Source: Pseudomonas botevensis (lineage in GTDB: Bacteria; Pseudomonadota; Gammaproteobacteria; Pseudomonadales; Pseudomonadaceae). Taken from it: a stretch of DNA of 64,000 nt. The notes below the pieces were generated by a model. It did no database searches, was not told the origin of the DNA, and saw nothing but the letters and a program-made list of their open reading frames with translations. The position numbers and the translations under genes are program-made. Below, piece after piece: positions 19,824 to 27,521 of the stretch. The stretch lies in NCBI RefSeq assembly GCF_019145475.1, contig NZ_JAHTKI010000003.1, positions 62,001 through 126,000 on the forward strand, read 5' to 3'. Within the stretch, counting starts at the first letter, position 1. Every line of letters begins with the position of its first letter.

Positions 19824-19854
19824 ATGTGGGAGCGGCGGTGCGCCCCTCCCACAT
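19824..19854. terminator. Hairpin between the Fur-box gene and fklB
   Basis: ATGTGGGAG ... CTCCCACAT, a 9-bp stem from REP-like ends closing a GC-rich interior. It separates two convergent genes; no T tract, so a REP-type stop rather than a classic terminator. Confidence 0.5.
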
Positions 19855-19881
19855 CAGCCTGTCACGGAGACAGGCCAGGTC

Positions 19882-20499
19882 TTACAGAACGTCGAGCAGT
19901 TCGACGTCGAACACCAGAACGCTGTGCGGCGGGATGCTGCCAACGCCTTGAGCGCCGTAAGCCAGTTCGCTCGGCACGTACAGACGCCATTTGCTGCCGG
20001 CATTCATCAGTTGCAGGGCTTCGGTCCAACCGGCGATCACGCCGCCAACCGGGAATTCTGCCGGCTGGCCACGCTCGTAGGAGCTGTCGAACACGGTGCC
20101 GTCGATCAGCGTGCCGTGGTAGTGAGTACGCACGTTGTCTTCACGGGTCGGCTTGGCGCCGTCGCCCTGGGTCAGCACTTCGAATTGCAGGCCGGAAGCC
20201 AGGGTGGTGATGCCGTCGCGCTTGCCGTTGTCGGCCAGGAACGCACGGCCTTCGCCGGCTGCAGCTTCAGCCTTGGCAGCGGCTTCGGCTTGCATGATCT
20301 CGCGGATCACTTTGAAGCTGGCGGACATTTCTTCCTGACCCACACGGCTTTCCTTGCCGGCGAAGGCGTCGGTCAGGCCAGCGAGGATGGCGTCCAGGCT
20401 GACACCCGGTGGCGGGTTGTCGCGCAGCTGGTCACCCAGCTGACGGCCGATGCCGTAGCTGACGCGGGTTTCGTCGGTGGACAGATTTACTTCGGACAT
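19882..20499 (-). CDS. fklB: FklB, FKBP-type peptidyl-prolyl isomerase
   Basis: 205 residues. Residues 1-90 form the FkpA/Mip-like helical dimerisation part (MSEVNLSTDETRVSYGIGRQ, then an Ala/Glu-rich long helix); the C-terminal FKBP domain has VRTHYHGTLIDGTVFDSSY, PVGGVIAGWTEALQLM and SELAYGAQGVG. No signal peptide, so cytosolic, as for E. coli FklB. The start at 20499 gives the family length. The gene stands alone on its strand. Confidence 0.93.
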   Translation of the reverse strand: MSEVNLSTDETRVSYGIGRQLGDQLRDNPPPGVSLDAILAGLTDAFAGKESRVGQEEMSASFKVIREIMQAEAAAKAEAAAGEGRAFLADNGKRDGITTLASGLQFEVLTQGDGAKPTREDNVRTHYHGTLIDGTVFDSSYERGQPAEFPVGGVIAGWTEALQLMNAGSKWRLYVPSELAYGAQGVGSIPPHSVLVFDVELLDVL

Positions 20500-20622
20500 G
20501 ACACTGCTCCGCTGTGCGGACGGCCTCAGGACCTGCCGTGCGAGCACAGCGCGTCCCGGCGCGCCCGGAACCAAAAGGGCGAGCAGACTAGCACAGATGC
20601 CCCCATCGATGGGGCGCCTGAC

Positions 20623-20928
20623 CTACAGGGCCGAGCGCCAGGCGAGCGGCATCTTCAGGCAGTCCTCGCCACTGGCCCCCAGGCCACACATCTCATCGTG
20701 AACCGAGGTGTGCACAAGGTTGAACGGCAACACCGGAAAGTTGTGCAAGATATCGCGGGCATGCTCCACCGAGCGCAGCATCAGCATCTTGCCGCTGGGA
20801 TCACTCAGCGGGTACGCCGCCCCGTGCATCCGCGCTTCGAGCAGGTAGATCCCGCCTTCCATGGAGATCAGGTTCAGCTCATCGACCTTGCGGGCCATGG
20901 CAAACGCATTCAACTCTTGCAGGTTCAT
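20623..20928 (-). CDS. Small conserved Pseudomonas protein (DUF6482-like)
   Basis: 101 residues, no signal peptide: MNLQELNAFAMARKVDELNL at the start, then SMEGGIYLLEARMHG and LRSVEHARDILHNFPV. It resembles small Pseudomonas proteins annotated DUF6482; I am moderately sure of that label. The start at 20928 follows GAGGTGCG and beats the upstream in-frame ATG at 20991. It lies downstream of yqhA on the same strand with a strong hairpin between. Confidence 0.7.
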   Translation of the reverse strand: MNLQELNAFAMARKVDELNLISMEGGIYLLEARMHGAAYPLSDPSGKMLMLRSVEHARDILHNFPVLPFNLVHTSVHDEMCGLGASGEDCLKMPLAWRSAL

Positions 20929-21005
20929 GAACGCACCTCGTGCGGGCGAATCAGGACGCCTACAGGGATATGCCTCGGCGCAACAAAGCACAAGCCATAA
21001 ACGAC

Positions 21006-21037
21006 ACCGCCCGTCTGTTTCGCAACAGACGGGCGGT
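21006..21037 (-). terminator. Strong hairpin after yqhA
   Basis: Perfect 14-bp stem ACCGCCCGTCTGTT / AACAGACGGGCGGT with a TCGC loop, 24 bases after the yqhA stop. Only a poor T run follows on the minus strand, but the stem is very stable. Confidence 0.6.
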
Positions 21038-21060
21038 ATATTGCAACGATCAGCGGCGGA

Positions 21061-21549
21061 TCAGTGCTTGGTGAGCTTGTCCAGGTAACCCATGGCGAAG
21101 GCCGAAACCACGAAGGTCATGTGGATGATCACGTACCACATCAGGTGCTGGGGATCGACGTTCTTGGCGTCCATGAAGATCCGCAGCAGGTGGATCGAGG
21201 AGATCGCCACGATCGACGCCGCCACTTTCATTTTCAGCGACGAGGAGTCCATGGTGCCCAGCCAGCTGAGCTTCTCTTTGCCTTCGTCGATGTTCAGTTC
21301 CGAGACGAAGTTCTCGTAGCCGGAAATCATCACCATCACCAGCAGGCCACCCACCAGCGCCATGTCGATCAGCGACAGCAGCACCAGAATCAGTTCCGAC
21401 TCGGCCATCGAGAACACGTTAGGAAGGATGTGGACGACTTCCTGGAAGAATTTCAGTGCCAGCGCCAGCAGCCCGAGGGACAGGCCGATATAGATCGGCG
21501 CCAGCAGCCAGCGCGTGGCGTACATTGCATTTTCGATAAAGCGTTCCAT
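21061..21549 (-). CDS. yqhA: UPF0114/YqhA-family inner-membrane protein
   Basis: 162 residues with about four transmembrane helices ([77 protein letters not shown]). The N-terminus [10 protein letters not shown] and GYENFVS are family signatures. The function of the family is not established. Divergent from the large lipoprotein gene. Confidence 0.9.
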   Translation of the reverse strand: MERFIENAMYATRWLLAPIYIGLSLGLLALALKFFQEVVHILPNVFSMAESELILVLLSLIDMALVGGLLVMVMISGYENFVSELNIDEGKEKLSWLGTMDSSSLKMKVAASIVAISSIHLLRIFMDAKNVDPQHLMWYVIIHMTFVVSAFAMGYLDKLTKH

Positions 21550-21709
21550 TGAATCTCACACAAAGGGGTGGAAATGGCGGCGAGTATACCAGCCGCCCAT
21601 GACAGCCAGAATCCGCCCGGAAATCCGCCACCTGCGTGTGTGTATCAAGGTTTTTCTGCTAGTGTCCAAACCATTGACAGCCCAGCGACAGTGGACAGGA
21701 CGACTGGAA

Positions 21710-23539
21710 ATGGAAGTGCGATTGCCGTTGACGATGACCGGAACTTGCCTCGCCCTGTTGATTGCCGGCTGCTCCCCCGGCGACGAAAAGCACGTGCCCG
21801 GCCTTGAGGAAAAGACCGCGCAGTTCGAACAATCGCTCGACGCCATCACCGACCCGAAACTCAAGGACGCCGTGACCGAGCTCGGCGGCTCGTTGCTGTT
21901 GCTCGAACGCGCCCAACAGCGACTCGACAGCAAACCGGTGCACACCGAATACGGCGAGGACGCCCTCGGCATCCTCAAGCATTACCCTTCCCCGCAAGCG
22001 CTGGTCGATACCTTCATCAGTGGCCTGTTCGTGCTGCACAAGGATTCCAGCTCCGATTACCTCACCGATCTGCAACCGGTCTTCCCGTTCAACCTCAACG
22101 TGCCGGGCGGTTTTCTGTTCCCCCACGGCGTGGACTGGCAATCGGTGACCCTGAGCAATAAACGAGTGATCGCTTTCCAGCCGGAATGGTCGGAAACCGA
22201 TCCGGGCATCCAGCTGAGTCCGTCCAGTTCCAACGTCACCAACCCTGATGATCTGACCGTGACCTATCCGTTCATCGACGGCCTGGATGTCGACAAGAAA
22301 AACCAGCCACAACCGGTGAGCCTGCAAGGCCAGGTCGAAGTCATCGCGCCGAAACGCCTGCACAGTTTTGACCTGGGCAAGCAGGACGTCGGCCAGACCC
22401 GCACCGATGGCAACCTCAGCGTCACCCTGCTGAAACTGGAAAAGAACTACGCCGAAGTCGAATTCAGCAACAGCCTGCCGCTGGCCCCGGAGGTCGCCAA
22501 TACCCCACTCAACCCGCTGCTCGTCCAGGCCCGCGACACGTCCGGGCAATATCTGGTGCGCGCCGGCTCGATCAACGAAAGCCCCGCACAGGTGGCGTTT
22601 TATCAGAAACAACTGACGCAGTTGCAACAACAAAAGGCCTGGAGCGACAGCCTCGAGCAACAACTGGATGTCGACCAGCGCACCTTTGAACAACAACACC
22701 CGCGCCGCTACAACAAGGTGTACTTCAAAGGCTCGATCGACAAACTTGAAGTCACCGTACTGGACTTCTCGCAAGCCACGACAACCCGCAAGACCCTCGA
22801 CCTGCCAGTGCGCGAATTCGACTCGCACACCACGGCCAAAACCGTGCAACCGCTGGACCTGCCGGTGACGGTCTACGACGACCAGGCGGCGAACTGGCTC
22901 AAGGGCGCGAGCCTGACCGAGGAGCAACTGAAGGCCAGCGTGCATATCCGCCAGTCCGTGGACGAGCCGAGCGCCGCGCGTATCGAGTTCGGTCACCGCA
23001 AGACCTTCAACGATGAATTGCTCGGCGACGACTTCAGCCCCGGCGAAAGCCCGGTGACCTTTTTCACCGAAAAAAGCAGTGGCAAACGGGATGAACCGAT
23101 CGAGCTGCCAGCGGAGGCCTATCAGGTCGACCTGCTGCAGTCGGTCATCACCTACGACTTGAACCTGTTTCCGGAAACCCCGGCGATCGCCATCGGTTCG
23201 ATGCCGCTGTTTCTGGCCACCGTCGCCAAACAGAGCCACGACGCCAGATCCCTGCCCAAGGGTCTGGAGATTCGCAACAACGCATTGGTGGTGGATCAGA
23301 AGTTGTTCCCGGCCAATGAATGGCGGTTTTTCGTCAAGGACGACAGCGGCAACTATTTGAAGCAGATTCTTTCGGTCAGCCACGACGCCGGCGCAGAAGG
23401 CCCGGCATTGTTCGGCGTACATTATTTCTATGGCCGTCCGACACAGGTGGAAACCTATCAGCGAACCGACCTCGCCACCGTGCAGTACGGCTTCGAGGTC
23501 AAACTCGACAAGGCCCCCCAATCAGGCACGGCGCCCTGA
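21710..23539 (+). CDS. Large lipoprotein of unknown function
   Basis: 609 residues. The chosen start at 21710 gives a compact lipoprotein signal with lipobox LLIAGC (Cys21); the next residue is Ser, so outer-membrane sorting is expected. In-frame ATGs upstream (to 21515) give an unlikely signal. After a short coiled region (EEKTAQFEQSLDAITDPKLK) the rest is beta-rich with no transmembrane segments or known catalytic motif; a helical stretch at about 300-340 is Gln-rich. I do not recognise a family. It is followed at once by a convergent small gene. Probably a periplasm-facing outer-membrane lipoprotein. Confidence 0.75.
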   Translation: MEVRLPLTMTGTCLALLIAGCSPGDEKHVPGLEEKTAQFEQSLDAITDPKLKDAVTELGGSLLLLERAQQRLDSKPVHTEYGEDALGILKHYPSPQALVDTFISGLFVLHKDSSSDYLTDLQPVFPFNLNVPGGFLFPHGVDWQSVTLSNKRVIAFQPEWSETDPGIQLSPSSSNVTNPDDLTVTYPFIDGLDVDKKNQPQPVSLQGQVEVIAPKRLHSFDLGKQDVGQTRTDGNLSVTLLKLEKNYAEVEFSNSLPLAPEVANTPLNPLLVQARDTSGQYLVRAGSINESPAQVAFYQKQLTQLQQQKAWSDSLEQQLDVDQRTFEQQHPRRYNKVYFKGSIDKLEVTVLDFSQATTTRKTLDLPVREFDSHTTAKTVQPLDLPVTVYDDQAANWLKGASLTEEQLKASVHIRQSVDEPSAARIEFGHRKTFNDELLGDDFSPGESPVTFFTEKSSGKRDEPIELPAEAYQVDLLQSVITYDLNLFPETPAIAIGSMPLFLATVAKQSHDARSLPKGLEIRNNALVVDQKLFPANEWRFFVKDDSGNYLKQILSVSHDAGAEGPALFGVHYFYGRPTQVETYQRTDLATVQYGFEVKLDKAPQSGTAP

Positions 23540-23545
23540 AGCGGG

Positions 23546-23866
23546 TTAGCTGTTAAGACTGCGCCCGCGCCCACCGTTGATCTGCCGAAGCTGGGCTTGC
23601 AGGTGCAGGCTCCAGATCTGCGGATCGTTTGCCAGCTCATAGCCGTGCATCGTCAGGCTTTCCACGATGGTGTCGAGGATCGACTCGGCGGCGATCGGTC
23701 CATGAAACGGGCCTTGGGCCTTGATGGCGGAGGGTTGTTCACCGGCCATGCCGGCGGCGAAGAGCAGCGTCCACATGCCGTTGTCGCCAGCCAGAGGCTT
23801 GATGGCGCATTCGATACGGGTCACAAGACCCAGGCACTGACGGGTGAGGCAGAGGTTGCGCGACAT
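23546..23866 (-). CDS. Conserved hypothetical protein
   Basis: 106 residues, MSRNLCLTRQCLGLVTRIEC at the N-terminus, then GDNGMWTLLFAAGMAGEQPSA and ILDTIVESLTMHGYELANDP. No signal peptide or recognised domain. The middle looks like a small alpha/beta domain. It ends six bases from the convergent lipoprotein gene. It lies downstream of the Lon-like protease position on the opposite side of a REPIN; from gene order it may match PA4575, but I am not sure. Confidence 0.6.
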   Translation of the reverse strand: MSRNLCLTRQCLGLVTRIECAIKPLAGDNGMWTLLFAAGMAGEQPSAIKAQGPFHGPIAAESILDTIVESLTMHGYELANDPQIWSLHLQAQLRQINGGRGRSLNS

Positions 23867-24176
23867 GGCGGCGACCCTCGGTGAAGCCGGTATTCAGCCC
23901 ACACGGGAAGGCTGTTTCGATCCTGTGATGCTTAATGTCCTTGAGCTGAGAATAGAAGAAAAGTTCAGCACGCCAACCGAACGAGACCAGAATGCGCCGA
24001 ATGGTCATAGTGTGAATATTGGCGCCAGAGTGATGGCACTTTCGCCGACGTTGGCCGCAAAACCCAATGGGAGCGGGCTTGTTCGCGAAGGTGGTGTGTC
24101 AGTCAAATGAATGCTGAAACACGACGCCTTCGCGAGCAATCCCGCTCCCATAAGGTCCGGCCCTACGTGATCAGGC
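23867..24176. other. Gene-free interval holding a REPIN
   Basis: About 310 bases between the promoter side of the small gene at 23866 and the end of the Lon-like gene. The left 200 bases presumably hold the promoter of the small gene; I see no RNA gene. The right part is the REPIN at 24068-24150. Confidence 0.6.
24068..24150. repeat. REPIN after the Lon-like protease gene
   Basis: TGGGAGCGGGCTTGTTCGCG at the left and CGCGAGCAATCCCGCTCCCA at the right, about 45 bases apart. Each arm carries one change from the consensus (GTTCGC, GCAATC), so this copy looks older than the one at 18831. Confidence 0.9.
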
Positions 24177-26615
24177 TCACGCCGGTTTGGCTTCCGCCAG
24201 CGCCTCCTGCGCCAGCTCCTTCTCGGCTTCTTTCAGATCGTCTTCGCTGATCATCTCGGCAATCACCCGCAGGCGCTCCACCACCCGGGCGTTGACGCTG
24301 CCCTCGGGGAATTCGCCCTCGGCGTTCGGCTCACCGGCAGGTTCGCCCACCAGCAGGCTCAGCGCCTCGTCGGCCTGGCGCACGGCGTAGACGTGGAACT
24401 GCCCGGCACGCACCGCCGCCAGCACCTTCTCGTCAAGCATCAGCGTGGCAACGTTGGCCTGCGGAATGATCGCGCCTTGCTCGCCGGTCAGCCCGCGTGC
24501 TTCGCAGAGGCGGAAGAAGCCTTCGATCTTCTCGTTGACCCCGCCCACCGCCTGCACTTCGCCAAACTGGTTGATCGAACCGGTGATCGCAAAGCACTGC
24601 TTGAGCGGGGTTTTCGACAGTGCCGAAATCAACGTACAGGCCTCGCCCAGCGAAGCGCTGTCGCCGTCGACATACCCGTAGGACTGCTCGAGCGCGATAC
24701 TCGCGGAAATCGCCAGCGGGAATTCCTGGGCGTAACGGCTGCCCAGATATCCGGTGAGAATCATCACACCCTTGGAGTGAATCGGCTGACCGAGATTGAC
24801 CTCGCGCTCGATGTCGACGATGCCGCTGCCGCCGGGGTAGACCGTAGCGGAAATCCGCGCCGGCACGCCGAACGCCGAATCGCCGACTTCAAGCACGGTC
24901 AGGCCGTTGCACTTGCCGACCGCCGCGCCATCAGTGTCGATCAGAATGATCCCGGCGAGCATGTCGTCGAGAATCCGTGCCGACACGCGCCCGGTCCGGG
25001 TCGCCTTGGCCTTCAGCGCACGCTCGATGTGGCCGGCGTCGGTCATCTCGTCGTTCGCCAGGTGACGGATGAAATCCGCCTCGCTGACCAACTGGAACAG
25101 ATCACCGATGCGCGCCGACAAGCGCCCCTGATGTTCGGCCAGCCGCGCGCTGTAAGTCGCCAGGCGCGCCACCGCATCGGCGGTCAGCGGTGCCATGCCT
25201 TCTTCCGAAGTGCGGGTCTTCAGCAACTGGGCAAACTGCTCCAGGCTCTCGTCGACCATCGGGATGTCTTCATCGAAGTCGACCAGGACGCGGAACATCT
25301 CCTGGAAGTCCGGATCGAGGTCTTGCAGCGTGTAATACAACTGCCGCGCACCGATGATGATCACTTTGACCTGCAACGGAATGTGCTGCGGGGTCAGGGT
25401 CACCGTGGCAAAACGGCCCATTTCGCCCAGCGGCGATTCCATTTTCAGCTTGCGCGATTGCAGGGCGCGTTTCAGCGCATCCCACACGAACGGCTCGCCG
25501 AGCATTTTTTCCGCTTCAAGGATCAGGAATCCACCGTTGGCCCGGTGCAACGCACCCGGACGCAACTGGCGATACGTGGTGTAGAGCGCGCCCTGATCGG
25601 TGGTGTACTCGATGCGCCCGAACAGGTTTTCGTAGGTCGGATGTGGCTCGAACACCACCGGCGCACCGCCGCTGGCCGGATGACCGACCACCAGGCTCGG
25701 GGCGTATTGCTCTTCCAGCATCTTGCGCGCGACAGCGTCGGTCTTGCTGTCGTCCACCAGTTGCTCGACCACGGTTTTCAGCAGGTACACCTGCATCGCT
25801 TGCAGGTAACCGCAAACGGCAGCGTTTTCCGCGTACTTTTCCGACAGCGGCGCGAGCAGCGGCTGCAAGGCCAGGGTGATGGTTTCTTCGTTGAGCTGGC
25901 GCAGCTGGTTGCTCGACTCACGCTTCCACTGCGGCAGGCTGGCGAGTTCTTCGTTGAGGCGCTCCTCGAGGTTGGAAATGTCCTCGTGGAAACGCTCGCG
26001 CTCGGCTTCCGGCAACTGGGCAAATTCGGCTTCGTCCAGCGCCTTGCCTTCGAGCATCGGGGTGAAGGCGATGTTGCTGCTGTCGCGATACAGGGCGACG
26101 TCCTTTTCCAGCGCCAGACGCTCGATCACGTCCAGAGCCTTGTCGTAGCGCTGGTTGAAGGCGCGGTCGATGGCGCTTTTCTTCTGCTGGTAGGACGGAT
26201 GTTCGAAAACCGCCGGGAACGTCGCCAGCAGGTTGTCGATCAGGCTGTTGATATCACCGATGAACGCTGCGGCGGTGCCGGATGGCAATTCCAGCGCGCG
26301 GGGTTCGCGCGGCTCATCGAAGTTGTTGACGTAGACCCAGTCCGCCGGGGTCTGCAGGCGCTTGCCTTCGGCCTTCAGGTAACGTTTGACGAACGAGAAG
26401 CGGCCGGTGCCCGGCTCGCCCATGACAAACACGTTGTAACCGGGGCGTGGCATGGCCACACCGAACTGCAACGCTTCAACCGCGCGTTCCTGGCCAAGCA
26501 CACCGCGAAAGGGCTCCAGATCATTGGTGGTAGTGAAGCTGAACTGTTCAGCGGAAAACGGACGGGTCAGCGCTTCGGGCGCTAGACGCAAGCTGGCAGC
26601 AACAGGATCAGGCAT
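24177..26615 (-). CDS. Lon-related ATP-dependent protease (LonB-like)
   Basis: 812-residue AAA+ protease of the type called putative ATP-dependent protease La in pseudomonads. The P-loop at 66-74 reads GEPGTGRFS, with Arg at the usual Lys position, as I recall for this subfamily. A long coiled-coil insert (about 110-260) interrupts the ATPase. The C-terminal Lon protease domain has the catalytic Ser653 in DGDSAS and Lys696 in GGVNEK, 43 residues apart as in E. coli Lon. No N-terminal Lon substrate domain. Likely cytosolic quality control; stands alone. Confidence 0.88.
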   Translation of the reverse strand: MPDPVAASLRLAPEALTRPFSAEQFSFTTTNDLEPFRGVLGQERAVEALQFGVAMPRPGYNVFVMGEPGTGRFSFVKRYLKAEGKRLQTPADWVYVNNFDEPREPRALELPSGTAAAFIGDINSLIDNLLATFPAVFEHPSYQQKKSAIDRAFNQRYDKALDVIERLALEKDVALYRDSSNIAFTPMLEGKALDEAEFAQLPEAERERFHEDISNLEERLNEELASLPQWKRESSNQLRQLNEETITLALQPLLAPLSEKYAENAAVCGYLQAMQVYLLKTVVEQLVDDSKTDAVARKMLEEQYAPSLVVGHPASGGAPVVFEPHPTYENLFGRIEYTTDQGALYTTYRQLRPGALHRANGGFLILEAEKMLGEPFVWDALKRALQSRKLKMESPLGEMGRFATVTLTPQHIPLQVKVIIIGARQLYYTLQDLDPDFQEMFRVLVDFDEDIPMVDESLEQFAQLLKTRTSEEGMAPLTADAVARLATYSARLAEHQGRLSARIGDLFQLVSEADFIRHLANDEMTDAGHIERALKAKATRTGRVSARILDDMLAGIILIDTDGAAVGKCNGLTVLEVGDSAFGVPARISATVYPGGSGIVDIEREVNLGQPIHSKGVMILTGYLGSRYAQEFPLAISASIALEQSYGYVDGDSASLGEACTLISALSKTPLKQCFAITGSINQFGEVQAVGGVNEKIEGFFRLCEARGLTGEQGAIIPQANVATLMLDEKVLAAVRAGQFHVYAVRQADEALSLLVGEPAGEPNAEGEFPEGSVNARVVERLRVIAEMISEDDLKEAEKELAQEALAEAKPA

Positions 26616-26936
26616 CGGGCTTCCTTAACAATCAGGCGGGGCAGATAGCGGCATTCTGGCGCTGCCCGTGCCCCACTGGCAAGGCGCGCCACATGACAAA
26701 GCATAGACAAGCGCCCCATCCCACGGCGCGTCCCTTGAAACCGGGGTTTTCAACGAATATTGAGCAAAAAGTCACGGAACCACGGGAACGTGCCTAAACT
26801 CCAAACCGTGCGGCTGGAACTAATACCGGCCCACTGGCACCACAGGTCTGTACGAAACCTCGCCATGCGGCGGGTTTCGGTAGAGAGCAGGAGCCAGAAC
26901 CCTGTCCATTGGTATGCACACAAAGAGAACAAAGCT
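26616..26936. other. Divergent intergenic region with a leader hairpin
   Basis: About 320 bases between the Lon-like gene and the DUF3015 gene, holding both promoters. No RNA gene recognised. The only clear structure is the inverted repeat at 26853-26879. Confidence 0.5.
26853..26879 (+). promoter_or_regulatory. Inverted repeat in the 5' region of the DUF3015 gene
   Basis: CGAAACC-T-CGCC / GGCG-G-GTTTCG with an ATGC loop: 11 pairs and one bulged T. No T tract follows, so it is an operator or an mRNA leader hairpin rather than a terminator. Confidence 0.35.
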
Positions 26937-27425
26937 ATGAAACGGATTCTTCTCGGTACTCTCTTCACCGCTGTATCCATCAACGCCATGGCCCAGGCGC
27001 CAGGCGGTCCCGATTGCGGTTGGGGCAACATGCTGTTCGAAGGTCAGCGTGGCACCCCGGCCCACTTCCTGGCATCCACCACCAACGGCACTTCCGGTAA
27101 CGCGACTTTCGGTATGACTTCCGGGACCAACGGTTGCTCCACCAACGCGTCGCTGACCTATGGCGGCAAATCCTGGTTCGCCATGAATGGCATGATGAAC
27201 GAGCTGTCCGAAGACATGGCAAAAGGCAACGGCGAAGCGCTGACGACCTATGCCGTGGTACTGGGCGTGGCGCCGGAAGACCGCGCGCACTTCGCCGCCG
27301 TCACTCACGAGCACTTCCAGCAGATCTTCAGCAAGGCTGACGTGACTGCCGAAGACGTGCATACCAACACCCTGGCCGTTCTGAAAGCAGACCCTCGTCT
27401 GGCCAAGTACGCAACGCAGGCTTAA
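26937..27425 (+). CDS. DUF3015 family secreted protein
   Basis: 162 residues with a signal peptide (MKRILLGTLFTAVSINAMAQ) and the DUF3015 pattern GPDCGWGNMLFEGQ, HFLASTTNGTSGNATFGMT and TNGCSTNASLTYGG; two cysteines probably form a disulfide. The start at 26937 is the one that begins the signal peptide; the longer in-frame ATG has none. Function unknown; the family often sits next to the DUF4105 gene, as here. A terminator follows. Confidence 0.9.
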   Translation: MKRILLGTLFTAVSINAMAQAPGGPDCGWGNMLFEGQRGTPAHFLASTTNGTSGNATFGMTSGTNGCSTNASLTYGGKSWFAMNGMMNELSEDMAKGNGEALTTYAVVLGVAPEDRAHFAAVTHEHFQQIFSKADVTAEDVHTNTLAVLKADPRLAKYATQA

Positions 27426-27435
27426 GCTCGACCCG

Positions 27436-27472
27436 GCCCGCTTCTTTCGGGAAGCGGGTCTTTGTTTTTTGG
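27436..27472 (+). terminator. DUF3015 gene terminator
   Basis: Stem CCCGCTTC / GAAGCGGG with a TTTCGG loop, followed by TCTTTGTTTTTT. Confidence 0.85.
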
Positions 27473-27521
27473 ACCTGCCCGCTTTGGGTCTTTTGTTTCT
27501 TTTCGACTTAAGTTGCCACCT

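Noticed and set aside
24393..26585. 730-codon open frame opposite the Lon-like gene
   Set aside because: Shadow; the minus-strand frame has P-loop and catalytic Ser/Lys with correct spacing.
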